This document shows, one piece after another, positions 34,445 to 43,716 of a stretch of DNA of 64,000 bases. Source of the stretch: CAZTCJ01 sp964612085 (GTDB taxonomy: Bacteria > Pseudomonadota > Alphaproteobacteria > JAJFIK01); assembly GCA_964612085.1 (NCBI GenBank), contig CAZTCJ010000003.1, forward strand, positions 1 to 64,000, given 5' to 3'. The position numbers and the translations under genes were made by a program. The notes beneath the pieces are model-generated. The model saw only the letters and a program-made list of their open reading frames with translations. It had not been told where the DNA came from and did not search any database. Every line of letters begins with the position of its first letter. Positions within the stretch are counted from its first letter, which is position 1.

Positions 34445-34446
34445 GC

Positions 34447-34791
34447 TTATTCTTTCCGCGTGATCTTGCCGTCGGGGCCTTTGAAAAGCGTTCCCGACGG
34501 CGCGTTCTCGAGAATCTCGATGGCGTAGAGTTTTGCCACCTCGGCCATGGGCACATCGTTTTCCGCCGCGCGCTTTTCGTAGATATCCCGGCGCTGCGCG
34601 TTCACGCGCTCGACCAGTGCCCGGATATCCGCCGGCGCATTGGCATTGGCCGGTTCCACGAAACCGTCATAGCGTTCCACGATCAACCCGGCGGCGCGTC
34701 TGTCATCCAGTTCCGACGCCTGAGCGCCAGCCACGGCGAAGGTCACGAGCGCCATGAGCGTCACGACCCAGGTAGTGAAAGCGTTTCTCAT
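34447..34791 (-). CDS. ydbL: YdbL-like periplasmic protein (DUF1318)
   Basis: A 114-residue exported protein with a signal peptide (MRNAFTTWVVTLMALVTFAVAGAQA). The DUF1318 core follows: ERYDGFVEPANANAPADIRA, VNAQRRDIYEKRAAEND and AVAKLYAIEILENAPSGTLF. In E. coli, YdbL is encoded with YdbH and YnbE and is proposed to modulate assembly of the YdbH-YnbE bridge. Here it is the last of the same three-gene order, 12 bases after ynbE. Confidence 0.9.
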   Translation of the reverse strand: MRNAFTTWVVTLMALVTFAVAGAQASELDDRRAAGLIVERYDGFVEPANANAPADIRALVERVNAQRRDIYEKRAAENDVPMAEVAKLYAIEILENAPSGTLFKGPDGKITRKE

Positions 34792-34803
34792 GAGCCGCTC
34801 CCT

Positions 34804-35010
34804 TTAGAAGATGTCGTCATTGCGCTCGATATCCTGCTCGGCCTGTTCTTCCAGGCGCACGCGGACATCGGCGTCGATCTTGACGTTGAGATTGATGGTG
34901 ATGGGTTCCTGGGGCGCCTCGACGCGCACGGTCGGCGTACAGGCGACAGCGCCAGCCAAACCCAGCGCCAGCGCGCCCCCGCAGAACCAGCGGCTTGGAA
35001 ATGATGTCAT
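34804..35010 (-). CDS. ynbE: YnbE-like outer-membrane lipoprotein
   Basis: A 68-residue lipoprotein with lipobox LAGAVAC and Cys24, followed by a short mature part (PTVRVEAPQEPITINLNVKI and a helical acidic tail). The ITINLNVKIDADV segment is the YnbE hallmark; it is thought to stack as beta strands onto the end of YdbH to complete an intermembrane bridge. The start at 35010, with aggggaga upstream, gives a proper lipoprotein signal; in-frame upstream starts overlap ydbH and are not needed. Confidence 0.88.
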   Translation of the reverse strand: MTSFPSRWFCGGALALGLAGAVACTPTVRVEAPQEPITINLNVKIDADVRVRLEEQAEQDIERNDDIF

Positions 35011-35080
35011 CGCTTCTCCCCTCTTGCTTGGCTGGGAGCGAGGGTCCGCCGACCTCCAGCCTGACCGCATGCTGCCCATT

Positions 35081-36676
35081 CTACCGGCCGGAGTCGAGAC
35101 CGCCGCTCAACATATCGGCGGTGATGCCGACACCATCGCCGATGGCGGTCAGCAGGTCTTCCAGATTGCCGGACAGATTGATGTTGAAAACAAAGGGTTG
35201 GCCGCTAAGCACGCCCGGGTTCCTGCCCTCCAGGGTGATGGCAAAGGCAAGCTCGCCTTGCGCCGGACGCTCCAGACCGATCTCAAAACGTTCGTATTCG
35301 AAGCCTTCGAGCGCCCGCACCATCAGCGCCACCTGATCGCCCTGGCCGATCAGCGCCCCCCGGGCATCGCCCCAATTGACCGTGAGCTGGCCCGGCTCCA
35401 TGGCCGCCACCCGGCCGTTTTCGATCACGACGCCGCCACCGGTCACGCGCAGCGGAATAGCGCCCGAGAGCATGCCCGTGCCGCTCAAGCGGCCCGCCGA
35501 CCATTCCTCGTAAATGTAAGGCAAGGACAGGCTTTCGACGGTGAGCACCAGATCCTGAGTGTCCGCATTGATGCGGATGGGGGTGTTGACCACCCGCACC
35601 AGACCGCCCGCGAGACCGCCCTGGGCGCTCTCGATACGGACGACCGGTCCGTCCCCATTGTCCTCAAGCTGAAAGACAAGGGTGGGCTCTTCCAGCGGGA
35701 TGGCGCTCAGGAACCGCCGCGCGCTCAAAGTCTGTTGCGGCGGCGTGCGCGGATCGATCAGATCGCGGATTTCGACCGAACCCGCCAGGCCTTCCAGGCG
35801 GCCCGTGGGCAAGCGCACATCGAGATCCTCGATGACAAGGCGCGCACCGCTCTCCACCCCGGTCTCGGGATCATAGGACAGGGCGCTTTGCAGCCGGACG
35901 GTGCCGTCCGCCTCGCGCAAGGTCTCCAGCATCGGGCTGAAGGCGCGGGGCTGCACGCCGTTACGGGTAAACCGCACCGGACCCGGACCGATCTCGGCCT
36001 CGACCGCCTGGGTCTCCGGATCGAGCCGGCCCGCGACGGGCAAAAGGGCGTCCGTTCGGTCAGGACCCGCGCGGCCGGTGAAGGTGAACGCCTGTCCGTC
36101 AGGCATCATGTCCAATGTGAACCGCAGCGGCTGGAACAGACGCGGCTCCGGCGTCTGGGCGAGCCGGGCCTCCGCCGTAAGCGGTGCGCCTTCGCGCTTG
36201 AAATCGGCCGTGGCATCGAGGGTCAGCACAAGATCGCCCGCGCCGGTGTTCCGCAATATGGCCTGCGCGTCGCTCAACATGAAAGCAATGCCCAGGCGCT
36301 CCAGGAAAGCCATATCGACAGGCAGCAGGATCGGCGTTTCGCCAGCGGGCGCGCCACCTTGCGCCGACAGATCCAGTTCCGTGCGGGCGCCCTCGATCAC
36401 CACGGCATCCACTGTGCGGTTCAGCAGACCGGGGAGCGTATAGCGGACCTCGATGCGCTCCGCCGACGGGCCGTCAGGGCTCAGGCGCAGATTTTCGATG
36501 GTGCTGCTGGACAGGCTGACATCCGTCAGCTCGTAAGTGGCATCGGGAAAGCCGGCCTGTGCCAGGGTGGAGCGCAACGCGCTATCGACCAGGGAAACAC
36601 GCATCACAAACGCCGCCGCAAGCACGCCCAGCACCAGCAGCACAAGGCCCAGAAGCGCATAAAGAAGCGCCCGCAT
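35081..36676 (-). CDS. ydbH: YdbH-family AsmA-like intermembrane protein
   Basis: A 531-residue protein with an N-terminal membrane anchor (MRALLYALLGLVLLVLGVLA) and a long beta-rich periplasmic body. The C-terminal third carries the DctA-YdbH domain (GTGMLSGAIPLRVTGGGVVI, NGRVAAMEPGQLTVNWG, FEYERFEIGLERPAQGELAF). E. coli YdbH is longer, about 880 residues, so this is a compact version. Members span the periplasm with a groove that may carry phospholipid to the outer membrane, docking on YnbE. It heads the operon ydbH-ynbE-ydbL. Confidence 0.87.
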   Translation of the reverse strand: MRALLYALLGLVLLVLGVLAAAFVMRVSLVDSALRSTLAQAGFPDATYELTDVSLSSSTIENLRLSPDGPSAERIEVRYTLPGLLNRTVDAVVIEGARTELDLSAQGGAPAGETPILLPVDMAFLERLGIAFMLSDAQAILRNTGAGDLVLTLDATADFKREGAPLTAEARLAQTPEPRLFQPLRFTLDMMPDGQAFTFTGRAGPDRTDALLPVAGRLDPETQAVEAEIGPGPVRFTRNGVQPRAFSPMLETLREADGTVRLQSALSYDPETGVESGARLVIEDLDVRLPTGRLEGLAGSVEIRDLIDPRTPPQQTLSARRFLSAIPLEEPTLVFQLEDNGDGPVVRIESAQGGLAGGLVRVVNTPIRINADTQDLVLTVESLSLPYIYEEWSAGRLSGTGMLSGAIPLRVTGGGVVIENGRVAAMEPGQLTVNWGDARGALIGQGDQVALMVRALEGFEYERFEIGLERPAQGELAFAITLEGRNPGVLSGQPFVFNINLSGNLEDLLTAIGDGVGITADMLSGGLDSGR

Positions 36677-36743
36677 GCCGTTCCCCTCTCGTCCGTTTAC
36701 ACGCTTGGCGCATCATAACCACGGCAGGGAGGCTTTTCGATCC

Positions 36744-38135
36744 CTATATGTGCAGGGCGTGACCGAGCGTCTTCAGAACCGCTTCGTGGAAGCCTTCGCT
36801 CTGGGTTGGATGGGCATGGATGGTGCCCGCGATGTCCTCAAGCCGCGCGCCCATCTCCAGCGCCAGCGCGAAGCTCGCGGAGAGTTCCGCGACGCCCGCG
36901 CCGACGGCCTGGATGCCAAGGATCATGTGATTGTCCGCCCGCGCCACAATCCGCACGAAACCGTCTTCGTGTTCCATGGTCATGGCCCGGCCATTGGCCA
37001 GGAACGGGAACTGGCCAAGTTTGACATCATAACCTTCCGCCTTGGCTTCTTCAGGGGACAGACCGACCACTACCACTTCCGGATCGGTGAAACACACGGC
37101 CGGAATCGCCACCCGGTCGAAGACGCGTTTTTCCCCGGCGATGATCTCCGCCACCATTTCCCCCTGGGCCATGGCCCGGTGCGCGAGCATGGGCTCGCCT
37201 GTCACATCGCCAATGGCCCAGACGCCCGTCATAGAGGTGCGGCACTGATCGTCGATCTTGATATAACGGCCATCCATGGCGAGATCGAGCCCTTCCAGGC
37301 CCCAACCCTCCGTCTTCGGACGGCGGCCCACGGTGACCAGCACCTTGTCGGCGGGCACACGCTTTTCCTCGCCGTCGATTTCGACACGGAGCGCATTCTG
37401 GGCATTGTTCATGCCCAGCGCCTTGGCCCCCAGCATGACCTCGATATCATGACGGCGCAGGCTTTCCAGGACCGGTTTCGTCAGGGCCGCATCATATTGC
37501 GGCAGGACCCGGTCGAGCGCTTCGACCACGGTGACATTCGCGCCCAGCTTGGCGAAGGCAAAGCCCAGTTCGAGGCCGATATAGCCCGCCCCCACCACCG
37601 CCAGATCCTGCGGCACCTCGGTCAGGGCCAGGGCGCCGGTGGACGAGATCACCGGATCCTGGAACGGCATGAAAGGCAGTTCCACCGGTTCCGACCCGGT
37701 CGCCACGATCACATGCTCCGCCTGCACCGTAACCGGACCGTCCGGCGTTTCCACCAGACAGGTCTTGCCGTCATGCAGAACACCCCAGCCGTCCAGCGCC
37801 TGCACTTTCGCTTTTTTCAAGAGCGCTCCGACACCGGTGTTCAGCCGGGTGACGATGCCGTCTTTCCAGGCGACGGTTTTCGACAGATCGACCGATGGTT
37901 TGGCCACGGAAATACCGATCTGGCTGCCATTGGCGAACTGTTTGGCTTTCTCGAACTCCTCCGCCGCGTGGATCATGGCCTTCGAGGGAATGCAGCCCAC
38001 ATTCAGGCAGGTGCCGCCCAGGTTCCGGCCTTCCACGATGACCGTCTTGAGACCCAGTTGGCCCGCGCGGATGGCGGCCACGTAACCGCCCGGGCCCGCG
38101 CCCAGCACCAGGACTTTGCAGGAAATCGTCTTCAC
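36744..38135 (-). CDS. lpdA: Dihydrolipoyl dehydrogenase (E3) of the bkd operon
   Basis: A 463-residue flavoprotein reoxidising dihydrolipoamide with NAD+. The FAD loop is [12 protein letters not shown], the redox-active disulfide is Cys43/Cys48 ([13 protein letters not shown]), the NAD loop is [12 protein letters not shown] and the catalytic His/Glu pair lies in HAHPTQSE near the C-terminus. It starts with GTG directly after the E2 stop, with ggaggt overlapping the end of E2, so translation is coupled. As the last bkd gene it is probably the dedicated E3 (LpdV type), though it could serve other complexes. Confidence 0.95.
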   Translation of the reverse strand: MKTISCKVLVLGAGPGGYVAAIRAGQLGLKTVIVEGRNLGGTCLNVGCIPSKAMIHAAEEFEKAKQFANGSQIGISVAKPSVDLSKTVAWKDGIVTRLNTGVGALLKKAKVQALDGWGVLHDGKTCLVETPDGPVTVQAEHVIVATGSEPVELPFMPFQDPVISSTGALALTEVPQDLAVVGAGYIGLELGFAFAKLGANVTVVEALDRVLPQYDAALTKPVLESLRRHDIEVMLGAKALGMNNAQNALRVEIDGEEKRVPADKVLVTVGRRPKTEGWGLEGLDLAMDGRYIKIDDQCRTSMTGVWAIGDVTGEPMLAHRAMAQGEMVAEIIAGEKRVFDRVAIPAVCFTDPEVVVVGLSPEEAKAEGYDVKLGQFPFLANGRAMTMEHEDGFVRIVARADNHMILGIQAVGAGVAELSASFALALEMGARLEDIAGTIHAHPTQSEGFHEAVLKTLGHALHI

Positions 38136-39434
38136 TCAAACCTCCATGAAGAGGGTCGCGGGGTGTTCGAGATAGCCTTTGACCGCCTGGATGAAGGAGG
38201 CCGCGTCCCAGCCGTCGATCACCCGGTGATCGAAGGAAGAGGACAAATGCATGATGGTGCGCGGCACGAAGGCGCCGTTCTGATAAACCGGCTGCACCCG
38301 CATCTTGTTGACGCCGACAATCGCCACTTCCGGATGATTGATCACTGGCGTAGTGGCGAGCCCACCCATGGGCCCGAGGCTGGTGATGGTTATGGTGGAC
38401 CCGGACAGTTCTTCTCGTGTGGCCCGGCCGTCCCGCGCCGCATCGGCCAGCCGTTTCACTTCCCCGGCACTTGCCCAGATATCGAGTGCTTCGGCATGGC
38501 GCACCACCGGCACCACAAGGCCTTGGGGCGTCTGCGTGGCAATGCCGATATGGGCCGCGCCGAAGCGGTGAATGACGCCCGCCTCGTCGTCGAAACGGGC
38601 ACTCATATTCGGGAATTCGCGGATCGCCTTGACCATGGCGCGCATGAGGAACGGCAGAACCGTCAGCTTGGGCTGGTTGTCGCTTTTCTCTGCGTTCAGT
38701 TTGGCCCGGAGCGCTTCCACCTCGGTGACGTCCACCTCTTCGATATAGCTGATATGGGGAATGCGTTGTTTGGCGATCTGCATCTTCTCGGCGATTTTCC
38801 GCCGCATGCCGATCACCTTGACCTCTTCCACATCCGTCCGGGGACTGAGCCCGCCACCGCGCGCGACTGGCGCGGCCTTGCCGCTGGCAAAAGCATCCAG
38901 ATCCTCATGGGTGATCCGGCCCGCGGGCCCCGTTCCGTGTACGAACGCCAGATCGATGCCCAGATCCCGCGCGCGCTTGCGCACGGCCGGCGCCGCGACG
39001 GGTTTCTCGCCCGCCGCGCGGGGCAGGCCCGCCGGTTGGGACGCGGCTGGCTGAACCGGCGGCGCGGCCGGGGCTGGCTCGGGCTTGCGTTCCGGCTGGA
39101 TCTCACGCGCGGCCTCAGGCTTGGGTTCAGGCGCGGGCTTCGATGCCGGGGTCGGCGTAGGCGCAGCGTCCTCCTTACCGAGATTGCCTTCGCCTTCGAT
39201 CTCGATGCGCACGATTTCCGTACCCACCGCGACCATATCGCCGATCTCCGCGCCCAGTGTGACGATCGTGCCTTCCACCGGCGAGGGAATTTCCACCGTC
39301 GCCTTGTCGGTCATGACGGCGGCGAGCACATCGTCCTCACGCACCGTATCGCCCGGCTTGACGTTCCATTCCACGATCTCGGCCTCGGCGACGCCTTCGC
39401 CGACATCCGGCATTTTAATGACGTGTACGCCCAT
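38136..39434 (-). CDS. bkdB: Branched-chain 2-oxoacid dehydrogenase E2 (dihydrolipoyl acyltransferase)
   Basis: A 432-residue E2 core protein. One lipoyl domain (1-80) carries the lipoylated Lys44 in TDKATVE. A Pro/Ala/Glu-rich linker leads to the peripheral subunit-binding domain (about 150-185, RKRARDLGIDLAFVHGTGP). The catalytic domain contains SSSFDHRVIDGWDAASFI with the active-site His. It transfers branched acyl groups from E1 to CoA. The neighbouring E1 alpha type indicates a branched-chain 2-oxoacid rather than pyruvate complex. Confidence 0.93.
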   Translation of the reverse strand: MGVHVIKMPDVGEGVAEAEIVEWNVKPGDTVREDDVLAAVMTDKATVEIPSPVEGTIVTLGAEIGDMVAVGTEIVRIEIEGEGNLGKEDAAPTPTPASKPAPEPKPEAAREIQPERKPEPAPAAPPVQPAASQPAGLPRAAGEKPVAAPAVRKRARDLGIDLAFVHGTGPAGRITHEDLDAFASGKAAPVARGGGLSPRTDVEEVKVIGMRRKIAEKMQIAKQRIPHISYIEEVDVTEVEALRAKLNAEKSDNQPKLTVLPFLMRAMVKAIREFPNMSARFDDEAGVIHRFGAAHIGIATQTPQGLVVPVVRHAEALDIWASAGEVKRLADAARDGRATREELSGSTITITSLGPMGGLATTPVINHPEVAIVGVNKMRVQPVYQNGAFVPRTIMHLSSSFDHRVIDGWDAASFIQAVKGYLEHPATLFMEV

Positions 39435-40448
39435 TTATGCCTCCATGACCCGCTTGAGAGCAGCGCCGACCCGTCCCGGCCCCGGGAAGTAATCCCATTC
39501 ATGGGCGTGCGGATAAGGCGTGTCCCAGCCTGTGACGCGCTCGACCGGCGCTTCCAGATGATAGAAACAGTGTTCCTGCACCAGGGCCGTCAGTTCCGCG
39601 CCGAAGCCTGATGTCAGCGTGGCTTCGTGCACGACCACGCAACGGCCGGTCTTCTTGACCGATGTCTCGATCGCTTCCAGATCGAGGGGCAACAAGGTCC
39701 GCAGGTCAATGATTTCGGCATCGATCCCCGCTTCCTCGGCGGCGGCCTCGGCGACGAACACCATGGTGCCGTAAGCCAGGATCGTGACGTCCGATCCGCT
39801 GCGCCGCGTCACCGCCTCGCCGAGCGGAATGCTGAAATGCCCTTCAGGCACCTCCCCCAGCTCGTGTTTCGACCAGGGTACGATGGGCCGGTCGTGGTGG
39901 CCGTCGAACGGCCCGTTATAAAGCCGTTTGGGTTCCAGAAAGATCACCGGATCGTCGTCCTCGATGGACGCGATCAGCAGACCCTTGGCGTCATACGGGT
40001 TGGACGGCAGAACCGTCTTCAAACCCGCCACATGGGTGAACAGCGCTTCCGGGCTCTGGGAATGGGTCTGGCCGCCGAAGATCCCACCGCCGCAGGGCAT
40101 GCGGAACACGATCGGCGAGGTAAACTGACCATCGGAGCGATAGCGCAGGCGCGCGGCTTCCTGGGTGATCTGATCGTAGCCGGGATAGACATAATCCGCG
40201 AACTGCATTTCGGCCACGGGCCGCAAACCGTAGGCCCCCATGCCGATGGCCACGCCCGCGATGCCGCCTTCGCTGATGGGGGAGTCGAACACACGATTCT
40301 TGCCGTATTTGGCCTGAAGGCCGTCCGTACACCGAAAGACGCCGCCGAAAAAGCCGACATCCTCGCCGAAGATCACCACATTGCCGTCCCGCGCCAGCAT
40401 GACATCCATGGCGTCGCGCAGGGCTTCGATCATGTTCATTCTGGGCAT
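39435..40448 (-). CDS. bkdA2: Branched-chain 2-oxoacid dehydrogenase E1 beta
   Basis: A 337-residue transketolase-like subunit. NMIEALRDAMDVMLARDGNV opens the protein, then VVIFGEDVGFFGGVFRCTDG, RVFDSPISEGGIAGVAIGMG and FADYVYPGYDQITQEAARLR, all typical of E1 beta. It pairs with E1 alpha to build the thiamine-diphosphate active site. The gap to E1 alpha is 3 bases and its stop abuts E2, consistent with one polycistronic message. The sequence FRMPCGGGIFGGQTHSQSPE agrees with BCKDH beta subunits. Confidence 0.94.
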   Translation of the reverse strand: MPRMNMIEALRDAMDVMLARDGNVVIFGEDVGFFGGVFRCTDGLQAKYGKNRVFDSPISEGGIAGVAIGMGAYGLRPVAEMQFADYVYPGYDQITQEAARLRYRSDGQFTSPIVFRMPCGGGIFGGQTHSQSPEALFTHVAGLKTVLPSNPYDAKGLLIASIEDDDPVIFLEPKRLYNGPFDGHHDRPIVPWSKHELGEVPEGHFSIPLGEAVTRRSGSDVTILAYGTMVFVAEAAAEEAGIDAEIIDLRTLLPLDLEAIETSVKKTGRCVVVHEATLTSGFGAELTALVQEHCFYHLEAPVERVTGWDTPYPHAHEWDYFPGPGRVGAALKRVMEA

Positions 40449-40451
40449 GGC

Positions 40452-42032
<1,581 letters not shown>

Positions 42033-42974
42033 TTAGAGGTCCGCCACCGCATCGAGCGCGGTGTTGAGAGACGCCAAAGATTCCGCGCTGGTCAATTCGA
42101 AAGACTGCCCCGGCGCGAGATCGACAACCGGTCCATGGACTTCGAGTTCGAAATAGTCGAAGGACGGAGAATTATAGACCTCGATCACACAGTCATGGCC
42201 GTAGGGTTGAGGGTGGAAGGTCGGCACCGCTTTGACATACAGCAGACGGATCGCATCATCCGGCTGCAGAAGAGTAACGGCGCGGCCGCTTTCGGCGTCG
42301 CTGCCATATTTGAAATGCAGCGGCTCGCGGCAGTCAACCGCCATGCCGGACCGGCGCCTGGACAGGACACGGGGGCGCAAATCGTCGGATTGCCCTTCAT
42401 TGGAGAAGGCCTTGATGCCGTCCTCGAAGCGGGACCCCGCGCTCATGGGCAACATGACCACGCCCGGACGGTGCACCATGGTCACGTCCCACAGTCCCCA
42501 GGATGCAGGCCGTTCTCCGCAATTGGTCATACGGTGCGTCACCGACCACCCGCCCGCTTGCTCGCCCAATTGGACGATCCGCTCCAGGACCAATCCGGTT
42601 TCGCGGCAGCGCCCGCTGGTCATACGGACCGCAGCCTTATCCGCATGCCAATCGATGCTGTAAGGACCGCTGTCCAGATCGAAAAAGGGCACACCGCCCG
42701 TCCACCGGTCCTGCGGCGCGAGCCAGGTCTTGTCCCCGCCCCAGAGCGGGAATCCGAAGGTCTGCTTGGCGATCCGCACATCCTCCTGCGGCGGGATCCG
42801 GTGGCACCGGCCTTCCAGATCGGGATGCACGTAAAACAGTTCCCTGCCCTCCCAGAGAACATTCATCAAGCGTCCGCCGATCTGAGGCACGAAAATGAAC
42901 CGCAAGGGATCCCGCGTCAGCGCATAGGCATCCCAGCCGCGATAACGGATCGCCTCGAAAGACGTCGCGCTCAT
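42033..42974 (-). CDS. DUF4380 galactose-mutarotase-like protein
   Basis: A 313-residue beta-sandwich protein. It begins with an IRYRGWDAYALTRD segment and continues VPQIGGRLMNVLWEGRELFY, the opening of galactose mutarotase-like folds and DUF4380 proteins. FPLWGGDKTWLAPQDRW and VTHRMTNCGERPASWGLWDV extend the match. No signal peptide is evident. Members may bind or epimerise sugars, but no function is established; catalytic His residues of true aldose 1-epimerases are not obvious. It stands alone. Confidence 0.75.
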   Translation of the reverse strand: MSATSFEAIRYRGWDAYALTRDPLRFIFVPQIGGRLMNVLWEGRELFYVHPDLEGRCHRIPPQEDVRIAKQTFGFPLWGGDKTWLAPQDRWTGGVPFFDLDSGPYSIDWHADKAAVRMTSGRCRETGLVLERIVQLGEQAGGWSVTHRMTNCGERPASWGLWDVTMVHRPGVVMLPMSAGSRFEDGIKAFSNEGQSDDLRPRVLSRRRSGMAVDCREPLHFKYGSDAESGRAVTLLQPDDAIRLLYVKAVPTFHPQPYGHDCVIEVYNSPSFDYFELEVHGPVVDLAPGQSFELTSAESLASLNTALDAVADL

Positions 42975-43284
42975 ATCCGCCCCCTGTTAAGTCTTTGGTT
43001 TATATCGTATTTGCTGTACCGCACGATCGCACGATCGGACATGGGCCAGCCCTCCCGCTCGATCAAAACGCATGCGGGCCCGGTATGCCATGCCCAAAGC
43101 GGCTTGACGAGCATTCAAAGCGAAAAGGCGATATTTCGTCGGCCATATTGTGCGGCATGGACAGAACCGGACGCGCGGCATGCCATGACGTCCGGTCATC
43201 ATATTCATGACTGTCCGCATGGCGCCCATGTGGCAGACCTTGGCAGTCTGGCCGCGCGGCTGTAACAGCGCGCACGTGATGTAA
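42975..43284. other. Divergent intergenic region, DUF4380 gene / nrtS
   Basis: 310 bases with no plausible gene. It separates divergent genes and so should contain both promoters. No operator, terminator or RNA structure stands out. Confidence 0.45.
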
Positions 43285-43578
43285 ATGGGTTTGAGCCGCA
43301 TGCTGAAAGACATCAAAGAAACCGTAGAGGCCTGTACGGAACCCTCTTTCTGGCAGGCTGCAATCGAGCACGACACGGTCATGCGCGCCCTCAAAGTGGC
43401 CGCCGTCGTCGGAACGATCCTTGTCGCGATCAATCAAGGGGACGCCATTTTGAACGGCATCATGCCGCCTGTGTGGAAACTGCTTTTGACCTATTGTGTC
43501 CCCTATAGCGTTTCGACCTATTCCGCGGCCTCGTTCAAGGTGGCGTACCGCAAGGCCGGACAGGGCGGGGCGGGTTGA
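43285..43578 (+). CDS. nrtS: NrtS-family nitrate/nitrite transport protein
   Basis: A 97-residue small membrane protein with two hydrophobic helices. VAAVVGTILVAINQGDAILN and LLLTYCVPYSVSTYSAASFK match the NrtS family, first described in cyanobacteria and associated with nitrate/nitrite uptake. The ATG at 43300 (MLKDIKE) is an alternative start; neither has a strong Shine-Dalgarno. No nitrate-assimilation genes are nearby, so the assigned role is from family only. Confidence 0.8.
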   Translation: MGLSRMLKDIKETVEACTEPSFWQAAIEHDTVMRALKVAAVVGTILVAINQGDAILNGIMPPVWKLLLTYCVPYSVSTYSAASFKVAYRKAGQGGAG

Positions 43579-43716
43579 GCGGACAGGTATCCGGAACGGC
43601 GTTTCACGCGTCGGCAGGGCCGTAATGACAAGCCCTTGATGGCGCCATTTGTCCTGCGCGCGAGTCGCGCCAATCCCCTATAGTGAATGGGACTGCCATT
43701 CGAGGAGGGGACTGAA

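Noticed and set aside
36675..39611. 978-codon open frame on the plus strand
   Set aside because: It is the antisense shadow of lpd and the E2 gene, which have complete motifs and ribosome-binding sites; the shadow has no domain and a His/Arg/Gly-rich composition typical of antisense frames in GC-rich DNA.
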